Source: an uncultured Eubacteriales bacterium
GTDB taxonomy: Bacteria; Bacillota; Clostridia; Oscillospirales; Acutalibacteraceae
Assembly (NCBI GenBank): GCA_900317215.1
Contig: ONFW01000107.1
Location: 1-29,953 of the forward strand
Length of the DNA: 29,953 nt
Direction: 5' to 3'
Below are positions 16,077-22,922 of the stretch, in pieces. How positions within the stretch are numbered: position 1 is the stretch's first letter; every line of letters starts with the position of its first letter. A program made the translations under genes and the position numbers. The notes under the pieces were generated by a model. That model ran no database searches. It saw only the letters and a program-made list of their open reading frames with translations, and was not told the DNA's origin.

Positions 16077-16302
16077 TGAAATATTTGTAAACATTTGTAA
16101 TCTTTCTGCCATAAAAAATAACAATTTGTATTTTTAACGTGTCAATGTTTTTTTGACAATTTTTTTATTTTTTTATGTATCTAAATCCCAAAAGCTTTCA
16201 ACATATCCCGAAACGCGGTTTCTTTTTTTCTCTATACTCAGCAGCCGACATATAAAGACTTGGAATTTTCACATAAAAATTTGAAACTTTTCTTATCATT
16301 TA

Positions 16303-16331
16303 TTGACATTTCTCCCGAATTATTGTAAGAT
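16303..16331 (+). promoter_or_regulatory. Promoter of the structured transcript upstream of GH31
   Basis: Consensus TTGACA (16303-16308), a 17-bp spacer and TAAGAT (16326-16331). The -35 is perfect and the -10 is moderate. The predicted start near 16338 lies immediately before two hairpins. Confidence 0.55.
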
Positions 16332-16337
16332 AATAAC

Positions 16338-16456
16338 TGCGCAATAAATAGACAGAACGGGCCTTTCTGTTATTTGCCGCAAATAATACCGCAGCCTTCT
16401 GCTGAGGATCTTGAAGGGAGATCTCTTTTGCTGAGCTGCGGTATTATTTTTCTTTT
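16338..16456 (+). ncRNA. Predicted structured small RNA or leader
   Basis: Two hairpins follow the predicted start. In the first, AATA and ACAGAA (16347-16357, with one bulged G) pair with TTCTGT and TATT (16365-16374). In the second, 15 perfect base pairs join 16381-16395 (AAATAATACCGCAGC) to 16435-16449, capped by a 39-nt loop. That loop can form alternative inner stems: GATCT/AGATC (16407-16411 with 16420-16424-type pairing) or CCTTC/GAAGG (16395-16399 with 16413-16417). A TTTTTCTTTT run follows, as in an intrinsic terminator. There is no upstream plus-strand gene for it to terminate, and GH31 has its own promoter downstream. It is therefore best read as a short independent RNA of about 120 nt. 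I recognise no known family. An attenuated leader of GH31 is the alternative. Confidence 0.5.
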
Positions 16457-16508
16457 CAGCACAATAAGCAATTATTAATAATTAATTGTAGAAATTTATC
16501 ATTTTTTA

Positions 16509-16517
16509 TGCTATAAT
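16509..16517 (+). promoter_or_regulatory. Extended -10 promoter of the GH31 gene
   Basis: TGCTATAAT (16509-16517) is a perfect TGn extended -10, giving a leader of about 27 nt. A 14-bp perfect palindrome, AATTATTAATAATT (16470-16483), lies just upstream of where the -35 would be. It could be an operator or simply AT-rich sequence. Confidence 0.65.
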
Positions 16518-16550
16518 AACAAAAAGTTGTTTGATGAGAGGAGCATGACC

Positions 16551-18554
16551 ATGGTCAAAAAATATGTTTTTGGAGATCCGATAGACACAGGTGCAGTGAT
16601 CGGCGATATTTCCCCCTGCACCGAGGAGCTTTGCCTGCTGACACAGGAGAAGGACGAGGAGGGCAGACTGCGCTTTTTGCTCAGTCTTGATGACAGCGAT
16701 ATAGTATACGGTCTCGGAGAAGCTCCCAGAGGCATTAACAAAAGAGGACATATCTATGAGAGCTTCAACAGTGACGACCCCTATCACACCGAGGAAAAGC
16801 GCTCGCTTTACGGCTCACATAATTTCCTCATTATCAGCGGCAAAAGCTGTTTCGGTCTGTTTGTCGACACAGGCGCCTCCGTCACCTTTGATATAGGCTA
16901 TACAGATTATGACAGGCTCGTCATTTGCCCGTCCGAAAACGACCTCGTCATATATACCATAGAGGGTGAAAGTCCGCTTGATATCGTAAAGCAGCTCAGA
17001 AAAATCACAGGAAGCAGCTATATCGCTCCGAGGTGGGCATTCGGATTTCAGCAGAGCCGCTGGAGCTATTTTACCGCTGACGACGTTCGCAGGGTCGCAG
17101 AGGGCTACAGAAAAAACGACATTCCGCTCGACGCAGTATATCTCGATATCGACTATATGGAGGGCTATAAGGACTTTACCGTGAGCGAGGAGCGTTTTCC
17201 CGAATTCAAAAGCTTCGTCAGTGAAATGCGGGATATGGGCATCAGGCTGGTCCCGATCATCGATGCAGGCGTAAAGATAGAGGACGGCTACGATATCTAT
17301 GAGGAGGGTAAGGAAAAGGGCTTTTTCTGCAGAAGAAAGGACGGCAGCTTTTTTGCGGCCGGAGTATGGCCGGGCAGAACTCATTTTCCCGATTTTCTTG
17401 ATCCCGAGGCAAGAGAATGGTTTGGCAGCAAGTACAAGGTACTTCTTGATGCCGGTATCGAGGGCTTCTGGAACGACATGAACGAGCCTGCAATGTTCTA
17501 TACAGACGAGGGCATCAGCGAGGCTGCCGAATACCTTAAAAGCTTCGACTTCTCCTGCAATGACCCGAACAAATTCTTTGAGCTGAGCGGTACCGCAGGC
17601 GGGCTGAACAACCGCCGCAAGGACTACGCTGCAATTTACCACAACATCAAAGGAAGGTCCGTTTGTCACAGCAGGGTGCACAACCTTTACGGCTTCAACA
17701 TGACAAGGGCAGCCTCAGAAGCCTTTGAAAAGCTGTCTCCCGACAGGAGAGTGCTTATCTTCTCCCGCTCCTCATACATAGGAATGCATCGCTTTGGCGG
17801 CATCTGGACAGGCGATAATCAGTCGTGGTGGTCGCATATTCTTCTGAATATAAAAATGATGCCGTCGCTGAATATGTGCGGCTTCCTCTACAGCGGAGCC
17901 GATATCGGAGGCTTCGGAACTAACTGCACAAGAGATCTTCTTCTTCGCTGGCTCGCTTTCGGTATCTTCACACCTCTGATGAGGGATCACAGCGCCTTCG
18001 GGACAAGAGCTCAGGAATGTTACAGCTTTGGAGATACCGCTGCCTTCAAGGGACTGATATCCCTGCGCTACAGGCTGATACCCTATCTCTACAGCGAATA
18101 CATGAAGGCCTGTCTGCATGACGACATGATGATAAAGCCGCTCGGCTTTGAATTTTCCGACGACGAAATGGCAAGAAGGACAGAGGATCAGCTACTCATC
18201 GGAGAGAGCATTATGGTCGCGCCCATTTACGAGCAGAACGCCGCAGGAAGGTACGTTTATCTTCCTGAGGATATGCGTCTCATTATCTTTAAAAACGCCT
18301 CTGTCGAGCGCTCAGAGCTATTGTCGAAGGGTATTCATTATTTACACGCAGCTCTTGACGAGGTTCCCGTTTTCATCAGAAAGGGAAAGCTCCTCCCGCT
18401 GTTCAGGGCAGTACAGTGTACGGACGAGCTTGACACCTCTGAGCCTGAGCTTCTCAGCTATAACAGCGAACCCTGCTCCTATCTTCTCTATGAGGACGAC
18501 GGTATATCAAAAGCCGCCGATCTTCCCGAAAACTACAGAACACTCAGCATATGA
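16551..18554 (+). CDS. GH31 alpha-glucosidase, cytoplasmic
   Basis: 667 residues with no signal peptide, so it probably acts on imported malto- or isomalto-oligosaccharides. GH31 hallmarks: substrate-binding DIDYMEGYKDFT, the nucleophile block GFWNDMNEP (residues 305-313, nucleophile Asp309), HNLYGFNMTRA, and the acid/base block TGDNQSWW (Asp422). These are followed by GADIGGF and RDHSAFGTRAQE. The length fits single-module bacterial GH31 enzymes. The frame is open from a TTG at 16527, and an ATG occurs at 16545. AGGAG (16539-16543) is 7 nt from the ATG at 16551 but only 1 nt from 16545, so 16551 is chosen. The gene is monocistronic, with its own promoter and a terminator 26 bp after the stop. 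Linkage preference cannot be decided from sequence. Confidence 0.92.
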   Translation: MVKKYVFGDPIDTGAVIGDISPCTEELCLLTQEKDEEGRLRFLLSLDDSDIVYGLGEAPRGINKRGHIYESFNSDDPYHTEEKRSLYGSHNFLIISGKSCFGLFVDTGASVTFDIGYTDYDRLVICPSENDLVIYTIEGESPLDIVKQLRKITGSSYIAPRWAFGFQQSRWSYFTADDVRRVAEGYRKNDIPLDAVYLDIDYMEGYKDFTVSEERFPEFKSFVSEMRDMGIRLVPIIDAGVKIEDGYDIYEEGKEKGFFCRRKDGSFFAAGVWPGRTHFPDFLDPEAREWFGSKYKVLLDAGIEGFWNDMNEPAMFYTDEGISEAAEYLKSFDFSCNDPNKFFELSGTAGGLNNRRKDYAAIYHNIKGRSVCHSRVHNLYGFNMTRAASEAFEKLSPDRRVLIFSRSSYIGMHRFGGIWTGDNQSWWSHILLNIKMMPSLNMCGFLYSGADIGGFGTNCTRDLLLRWLAFGIFTPLMRDHSAFGTRAQECYSFGDTAAFKGLISLRYRLIPYLYSEYMKACLHDDMMIKPLGFEFSDDEMARRTEDQLLIGESIMVAPIYEQNAAGRYVYLPEDMRLIIFKNASVERSELLSKGIHYLHAALDEVPVFIRKGKLLPLFRAVQCTDELDTSEPELLSYNSEPCSYLLYEDDGISKAADLPENYRTLSI

Positions 18555-18569
18555 TCCTTACACTCTTTT

Positions 18570-18614
18570 AAAAAAGCACAGGCACGGCATCCAAAACGGC
18601 TGCCGCGCCTTTTT
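18570..18614. terminator. Bidirectional terminator between GH31 and the glycosyltransferase operon
   Basis: AGGCACGGCA (18580-18589) pairs with TGCCGCGCCT (18601-18610) with one mismatch. It is followed by a T-run (18610-18614) on the plus strand and, four bases out, by six T on the minus strand (18575-18570). It separates two convergent genes that end only 63 bp apart. Confidence 0.85.
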
Positions 18615-18617
18615 ATA

Positions 18618-19610
18618 TCAGATCTTGTATTTCTTTTCCTTGCGAATTTTATATTTTCGTCCGGGCTGTACGATCTTGTAAGGGACCTCAGGGATATCGT
18701 CTACTGCAACATATTCGTCCGAGATTATGTAACGGTAGATATCCTTGTTTGTGTCAAGGTTATACTTCATTTTTCTGAAATCAAAATTCAGAACATGCTG
18801 TCGTATAATGGAATATATGTTGATAGCATGAGCCCTCTTTGCCATTTTGAGAATAGACAGCTTGTATCTGTCGTACTCGCCTATATTCTGAAAAAAGTTT
18901 CTCTCCGAAAGAATAGATCTCCAGTAGTCGCTTATCTTTTCTGCGTTCATTGTGCCTACTATGCTGCCGAAGCGCTTCTCGTAAAAATACAGATGTTTTG
19001 ACGTGATAGCAAGCTTGTTTGATCTATATAAAAGCCTGGCAGTTGTTGCGATATCCTCAAAATACATATACGGATATCTGATATTGTTATCCATAAAAAG
19101 GCTCGTTCTGTAAAGCTTGTTCCATGCATAGCTCTGGAACATCGTGTCCCTTATCAGATTGTTGAGAGCATCGTCCCTGTCCATAACGCCCGTTTTTGCC
19201 TTTGAGGGTCTGGGAAGCTTTATGCCTGTATTGAAGTATGAATACATATACTTGCAATATGACATATCCGCCCCCTGCTTAATACAGGCCTCATACATCT
19301 CCTTGAGAAAATCCTTATGAACATGATCGTCGCTGTCTATAAAGGAAATAAACTCTCCCCTTGCCCTTTCTATGCCGTAGTTCCTTGCATCGGAAAGTCC
19401 TCCGTTCTCCTTGTGGAATACTGCGAATCTGTCGTCTGTCTTGCAGAACTCCTCGGCTATCTCAGGGCTTCTGTCGGGTGAGCCGTCATTTATGATAAGC
19501 ACCTCAAAGTCGGTAAAGGTCTGTTCCTGAATAGATCTGAGACACCTTTTCAGGAATTTCTCCACTTTATATATTGGCACTATTACTGATATCTTAGGAG
19601 TGGTATTCAA
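18618..19610 (-). CDS. Family 2 glycosyltransferase
   Basis: 330 residues. A GT-A domain starts at once (ISVIVPIYKVEKFL at 7-20), followed by the nucleotide-binding IINDGSPD (39-46) and the metal-binding DSDD (92-95). The acceptor side includes YCKYMYSYFNTG, MFQSYAWNKLYR and MYFEDIATTARLLY. No membrane helix is visible, so it is a cytoplasmic or peripheral enzyme adding a sugar from an NDP-sugar. A strongly basic tail (RKYKIRKEKKYKI) may favour membrane association. The start is TTG at 19610: GAGGTGAT lies just upstream and no ATG fits. It sits 15 bp after a second, related GT2 gene and ends the flippase-like operon. The sugar and acceptor are unknown. Confidence 0.87.
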   Translation of the reverse strand: MNTTPKISVIVPIYKVEKFLKRCLRSIQEQTFTDFEVLIINDGSPDRSPEIAEEFCKTDDRFAVFHKENGGLSDARNYGIERARGEFISFIDSDDHVHKDFLKEMYEACIKQGADMSYCKYMYSYFNTGIKLPRPSKAKTGVMDRDDALNNLIRDTMFQSYAWNKLYRTSLFMDNNIRYPYMYFEDIATTARLLYRSNKLAITSKHLYFYEKRFGSIVGTMNAEKISDYWRSILSERNFFQNIGEYDRYKLSILKMAKRAHAINIYSIIRQHVLNFDFRKMKYNLDTNKDIYRYIISDEYVAVDDIPEVPYKIVQPGRKYKIRKEKKYKI

Positions 19611-19625
19611 GCTATCACCTCATCG

Positions 19626-20567
19626 TCATTCTACAACGGGCTTTTCAAGGTCAAGCCCTTTAAGTCTTTCATAAGGAAGCCTCAGGCTCAGTCTTATCTT
19701 AGCCCTCGCCCTGTTTATATTCTCCCTTACAGACCTTTTGTTTTCCGGCGCACTCTGCTTTACCATAGACGGCACGGCAAAATAAACATGGAAAACATGA
19801 CCCTTCATTTTTCCCTTAAATCTTTTATATACACCCTGCTCCTCAAGGAACAGTCTTATCATCGGAACGGTATTGATATAGTCGTTCACTCTGCCCGCAG
19901 TCATCCTCACCTCGGTATACTTTGAAAAAGCCCTGGTGTAATGATAACCGCAGTAATTTACAGACGCCACCTTGTCAGCAAAGCAGAAAAGCTTTGGAAC
20001 AGCAACGGCATCCTCATAGTACATATCCGGTATGCTGATATTGTGAGCTTCAAATAGTCTGCGTCTGAACAGCTTTCCCCACAGATAGAACTTTATCCTC
20101 GTATCCTGGAGCAAAAGCCCCAGTGCTTCATCTCTTGTATACAGTCTGTCTGCTGCGGAAAGACCCTTTTTAACTGTCTCTGTGTTAAGAAAATAATAAT
20201 CATAGCCGCACACAGCGATATCGGCGTCGTTCCGGCGGGCCGCCTCATACAGCTTTTCAAGATACTGCGGCGCTATGCAGTCATCACCGTCAACAAAGGC
20301 GATATACTCGCCCCTTGCCTCTCTGATGCCGAGATTTCTTGCAGAGCCTGCCATGCCGTGAGGCATGTCCTTCACTCTGAATCTTTCATCTCTGCGCTCC
20401 GCCTCTCTTGCCTTCACGTCAGTACCGTCCGTGGAGCCGTTATTGATTATTATCACCTCAAAGCTGTCGAAGCTCTGATCCTCAATAGAGGCAAGACATT
20501 TTTCAAACATCCCGCCGCAGTTATAGGCAGGTATTATTATACTTATGCGAGGCTCTGCTCCTTTCAT
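19626..20567 (-). CDS. Family 2 glycosyltransferase (paralogue of the downstream one)
   Basis: 313 residues from the ATG at 20567, which has GGAGGTG 5 nt upstream. The frame stays open to 20666, but that would overlap the preceding gene and has no such site. Motifs: ISIIIPAYNCGGMFEKCL (8-25), IINNGSTDGTD (40-50), the metal-binding DGDD (93-96), and later FYLWGKLFRRRLF and MYYEDAVAVPKLF. The latter two match the same positions in the downstream gene (YAWNKLYRTSLF, MYFEDIATTARLL), so the pair are diverged tandem paralogues. It lies 25 bp after the flippase-like gene. Successive sugar addition by the two enzymes is inferred from this arrangement. The product is not identifiable. Confidence 0.87.
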   Translation of the reverse strand: MKGAEPRISIIIPAYNCGGMFEKCLASIEDQSFDSFEVIIINNGSTDGTDVKAREAERRDERFRVKDMPHGMAGSARNLGIREARGEYIAFVDGDDCIAPQYLEKLYEAARRNDADIAVCGYDYYFLNTETVKKGLSAADRLYTRDEALGLLLQDTRIKFYLWGKLFRRRLFEAHNISIPDMYYEDAVAVPKLFCFADKVASVNYCGYHYTRAFSKYTEVRMTAGRVNDYINTVPMIRLFLEEQGVYKRFKGKMKGHVFHVYFAVPSMVKQSAPENKRSVRENINRARAKIRLSLRLPYERLKGLDLEKPVVE

Positions 20568-20592
20568 CGTGACACCTCCGAGGGAAAGCTTA

Positions 20593-21675
20593 TTATCCGG
20601 CGGCAGATCCCGAAAGCTCCTTTTCGGAGCCGTCCCTGCCTGCCTTTTTCTTTCTGACAGCGGCAAAGGGCAGAGATATCAATATCGTCAGATAGTAGGT
20701 GATCGTCCTCCATATCAGAATGGCGGACTTTATCGTGATCTCATCAAACGTATTGCCGAAGAATGCACTGAAGCAGTATTCGGCTGCGCCCGAGCCTCCG
20801 GGCAGAGGAACCAGCCCCGACACCATGCTTACAAAAGACTGTGCGCAAAGCATATCAAACGGATAAACACCGTCCTTGCCAAAAGACTTCGCTATGCAGT
20901 ACGGGATAAGGAACAATACAGTGAGCTGTATAAAGGTGAGGACATACACCTTTACAACCAGAGCCTTGTCTTTATTGAGATCCTTATTGCAGTTATGGAA
21001 CGAGGTAAGAGTCTCATCGAGCTTTTTTATCTTTTCGTCAACATTTTTCATCAGGTGAAGCTTTGCAAGAAACCTGTAGATACCTCCGATGATCTTTGCC
21101 GTAAAACTCTTGTTAAAGGAGGCGAGCAGCAGCACAACTATCGTAAGCACCTGACCCATAAAGCCTATTATGGTCAGTATCCACATGGCAAAGTCAAGGC
21201 TTTGAACGAACATTGAGAAACGCAGCGCCATTGCCGCTATACTATAGCCGGTAAGCGTGAACTGCCAAACAAGAAATTTCTGTATAAGAGCGGCGGTGCC
21301 GTTTGCGCCCTTTACTCCCATACGAGTCATTGTAAGTATCTGCATCGGCTGTCCGCCCGATGCACCCGGAGTCACAGCGCAGTAGAACTGCCCCACCATT
21401 GATACTACGATCGCCTTCCAGACCGTAAACTCGGGGGTACTTCGTTTTACAAAAAGATATATTACCGAAGCGTCAATAGCTATATTGAGCAAATGCATTA
21501 CAAGAGCGATTATCAGCCAGATGATATCTATTTTAAGCCCGCTGTTTAGCAGGTCGATAAAGCCGTCCTCGGAAAAAACAAAGAATACTACAAGACCTAT
21601 CGTTAATCCGATAATAAACAGATTAAAGATCAGTCCCCACGGTATAGATGACCTTTTCCATTTGGATTCACTCAA
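20593..21675 (-). CDS. Flippase-like LPG-synthase transmembrane-domain protein (UPF0104/YbhN type)
   Basis: About 360 residues and roughly eight membrane helices, with the family's two conserved loops: AVTPGASGGQPMQI and LVPLPGGSGAAEYCF. This domain forms the membrane half of MprF and also occurs alone beside glycosyltransferases, where it is thought to help move or assemble lipid-linked products. No C-terminal lysyl-transferase domain is present, so it is the stand-alone form. The frame opens at a GTG (21684), but that codon lies inside the ribosome-binding site GAGGGGTGAT. The TTG at 21675 has correct spacing and is preferred. First gene of an operon with two GT2 genes, which points to a membrane glycolipid or envelope glycopolymer. 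Confidence 0.85.
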   Translation of the reverse strand: MSESKWKRSSIPWGLIFNLFIIGLTIGLVVFFVFSEDGFIDLLNSGLKIDIIWLIIALVMHLLNIAIDASVIYLFVKRSTPEFTVWKAIVVSMVGQFYCAVTPGASGGQPMQILTMTRMGVKGANGTAALIQKFLVWQFTLTGYSIAAMALRFSMFVQSLDFAMWILTIIGFMGQVLTIVVLLLASFNKSFTAKIIGGIYRFLAKLHLMKNVDEKIKKLDETLTSFHNCNKDLNKDKALVVKVYVLTFIQLTVLFLIPYCIAKSFGKDGVYPFDMLCAQSFVSMVSGLVPLPGGSGAAEYCFSAFFGNTFDEITIKSAILIWRTITYYLTILISLPFAAVRKKKAGRDGSEKELSGSAAG

Positions 21676-21734
21676 TAATATCACCCCTCTGCAGCCTCAG
21701 ATGCTGACAAAAACCGCATTTTCCCATAAACTTT

Positions 21735-21763
21735 ACTATACCATTATTTTTCGTCAAGGTCAA
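21735..21763 (-). promoter_or_regulatory. Promoter of the flippase-glycosyltransferase operon
   Basis: On the minus strand TTGACC (21758-21763), a 17-bp spacer and TATAGT (21735-21740) lie about 60 nt upstream of the flippase-like start. Each hexamer has one mismatch. Confidence 0.75.
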
Positions 21764-21885
21764 CACCATAATTATTAACAAATGAAGGCCGACACCGACT
21801 GTTTTTATATTGATACAATACAACGGTCTCGTCATTATTCTCCCTCATTATGAACTGCGGATATATATTATATGACAAATATATA

Positions 21886-21917
21886 CAAAAAGCCTGCACA
21901 GCGAACTCTATGCAGGC
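21886..21917 (-). terminator. Intrinsic terminator of the phosphoribosyltransferase gene
   Basis: On the minus strand GCCTGCA (21917-21911) pairs with TGCAGGC (21898-21892), 12-nt loop, followed by TTTTT (21891-21887). It lies 22 bp after the stop. Confidence 0.85.
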
Positions 21918-21938
21918 CTATATTCATTTATAGTTTTC

Positions 21939-22574
21939 TCAGATAGCCGAGTAGCCGAAGCTGTTAACAAGCGCCTCTATCCTTATACCCTTGCTGCAGA
22001 TAGGACACTGATGCGGCTTATAGCTCTCATAATCGCCCAGATCATTCGGGTCGAACACCGAATTAACAGGGTGACCGTCACATTCCTTAACGGTCGCAAA
22101 TATAGCGGCGACCCCCATTACCGTTCCGCCGTAATACTGCACGGCGTCAATTGCCGCAAGTGCACTCTTGCCCGTTGTTACAGAGGCAGCAAGGATCAGA
22201 ACGTGCTTTCCGTTGAGCATCGGAACAAGATTATCCCTGAACATCATCTGTCCGCCCGAGATATACTCGGGAGAAACAACATAGATAGTCTGATGAGCAT
22301 TCATGTTGACATAATCATCCTTTGTCAGTTCCTCAGCTATACAGGTGCCCACTACCTCCATGCCGTCAATGCAGAGGATAGTATCTACTATAGTGGTCAT
22401 CTTATATTCGTCAACAAGCTCCCTCGCAACCGCCTTTGCCTCAGAAAGACGCATTTTCTGCGTGGTAACATCGATATAATAATTCGTATGGCTGTGCATG
22501 GTAGCAAAATGACCCTTACGAACCCTGAGAAATACGTCTTTATTCTTTGTTCTGATCTTAAATTCCCTTGACAT
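21939..22574 (-). CDS. Divergent phosphoribosyltransferase (orotate-PRTase-like)
   Basis: 211 residues with a type I PRTase fold signature: hydrophobic strand HVLILAA (124-130), loop SVTTGKS (131-137), then ALAAIDAVQYYGGTVMGVAAIF. In active PRTases the residues before the TTG loop are normally two acidics that bind ribose of PRPP (for example DDVITTG). Here they are Ala129-Ala130. The N-terminal strand (FLRVRKGHFATMHSHTNYYI) and the GGQMMF segment keep an orotate-PRTase look. I recall Clostridia proteins annotated as orotate phosphoribosyltransferase with the same replacement, so this is probably a subfamily, not a sequencing error. A CPIC motif (Cys190, Cys193) lies near the C-terminus. GAGGT sits 5-6 nt before the ATG. 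A structured RNA lies upstream. The substrate, or a purely regulatory role, is undecided. Confidence 0.75.
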   Translation of the reverse strand: MSREFKIRTKNKDVFLRVRKGHFATMHSHTNYYIDVTTQKMRLSEAKAVARELVDEYKMTTIVDTILCIDGMEVVGTCIAEELTKDDYVNMNAHQTIYVVSPEYISGGQMMFRDNLVPMLNGKHVLILAASVTTGKSALAAIDAVQYYGGTVMGVAAIFATVKECDGHPVNSVFDPNDLGDYESYKPHQCPICSKGIRIEALVNSFGYSAI

Positions 22575-22614
22575 AATCTACCTCACTGTAAAATACAAAT
22601 ATACTTTGTCATTA

Positions 22615-22643
22615 ATATTACCACATTTTTTATAACAAATCAA
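22615..22643 (-). promoter_or_regulatory. Promoter of the phosphoribosyltransferase gene
   Basis: On the minus strand TTGATT (22638-22643), a 17-bp spacer and TAATAT (22615-22620) with a TGG extension before the -10. Transcripts from here would exclude the structured element at 22681-22814. Confidence 0.6.
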
Positions 22644-22680
22644 GATTTTTTATCTATTTACTGTGGAACCCCTTTTCCGA

Positions 22681-22814
22681 TTGATGCTTCTCACCCTCAC
22701 CGAATTCGCCGTGTTCGGTCATTCGGTTTTCCTTGCGCACTGATCCTGACAGGGAGAGTCAGTATCAATGCAGGGACCATAGTGAAAGCTTGCTCACGAA
22801 GCAAAGGAAATCAA
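22681..22814 (-). ncRNA. Predicted multi-branched structured RNA upstream of the phosphoribosyltransferase
   Basis: Read on the minus strand, the ends close as TTGAT/ATCAA (22814-22810 with 22685-22681) and GCTTC/GAAGC (22802-22798 with 22690-22686), with a 7-nt bulge on the 5' side. Three hairpins sit inside: GTGA/TCAC (22797-22794 with 22785-22782); a 14-position stem (22771-22758 with 22750-22737) with 12 Watson-Crick pairs, one G-U and one mismatch; and ACCGAAT/ATTCGGT (22727-22721 with 22705-22699) with an inner CCG/CGG. The G-U pair would be a C-A mismatch on the other strand, which favours minus. The joining segments UAUGGUCCCU, GCAAGGAAA and GAGGGUGA are purine-rich in part and could make a CCCU/AGGG contact. 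This resembles a riboswitch or small RNA with a four-way junction. I recognise no known class. Confidence 0.5.
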
Positions 22815-22845
22815 CAGATGAAAATGATTGTTCCATATATTTTAC

Positions 22846-22874
22846 ACTATCTTTCTATTCTGCGTTTTTGTGAA
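22846..22874 (-). promoter_or_regulatory. Possible promoter of the structured RNA
   Basis: On the minus strand TTCACA (22869-22874), a 17-bp spacer and GATAGT (22846-22851). This predicts a start near 22839, about 25 nt before the closing stem. The -10 is weak. Confidence 0.35.
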
Positions 22875-22889
22875 TAACGCAAACAACGA

Positions 22890-22916
22890 CCGCCGCACAG
22901 TCTTTCTGTACGGCGG
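22890..22916 (-). terminator. Terminator hairpin of the pepF-flavodoxin-ABC operon
   Basis: CCGCCG and ACAG (22890-22895, 22897-22900) pair with CTGT and CGGCGG (22906-22909, 22911-22916) around one mismatch and a 5-nt loop. It starts 6 bp after the permease stop. The following minus-strand sequence (GTCGTTGTTTGCG) is only moderately T-rich, so termination may be partial. Confidence 0.65.
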
Positions 22917-22922
22917 CGATCA

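Larger units (their letters stand above)
15838..16550. other. AT-rich divergent intergenic region
   Basis: No protein gene fits in these ~710 bp. From left to right it contains the -10 of the small tail-anchored gene, the GTTGAAAAC repeat cluster (15959-16076), an inverted repeat TGTCAA/TTGACA (16140-16158), and a further TTTCAACAT (16196-16204). These are followed by a plus-strand promoter (16303-16331), a structured transcript ending in a long hairpin (16338-16456), a 14-bp palindrome AATTATTAATAATT (16470-16483), and the GH31 promoter. Confidence 0.7.
22575..22922. other. Intergenic region between phosphoribosyltransferase and ABC permease genes
   Basis: These 348 bp contain no protein gene. 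They hold the phosphoribosyltransferase promoter (22615-22643), the multi-branched RNA (22681-22814), its possible promoter (22846-22874) and the hairpin terminating the ABC operon (22890-22916). A small inverted repeat TGCGTT/AACGCA (22861-22866 with 22876-22881) overlaps the possible RNA promoter. Confidence 0.65.

Noticed and set aside
16210..16229. GAAAC/GTTTC followed by T-run as an intrinsic terminator
   Set aside because: The stem has only 5 bp with a 3-nt loop and no transcript is predicted to reach it on the plus strand.
16815..17681. 288-codon open frame on the minus strand, antisense to GH31
   Set aside because: It overlaps the catalytic region of a clear GH31 gene, shows no protein-like motifs and has no start signal.
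22681..22814. tRNA, SRP RNA or RNase P RNA as identity for the structured RNA
   Set aside because: No T-loop GTTCGANTC with CCA-type ends, no GGAAGGAAGCAGCC-like SRP loop, and it is too short for RNase P.
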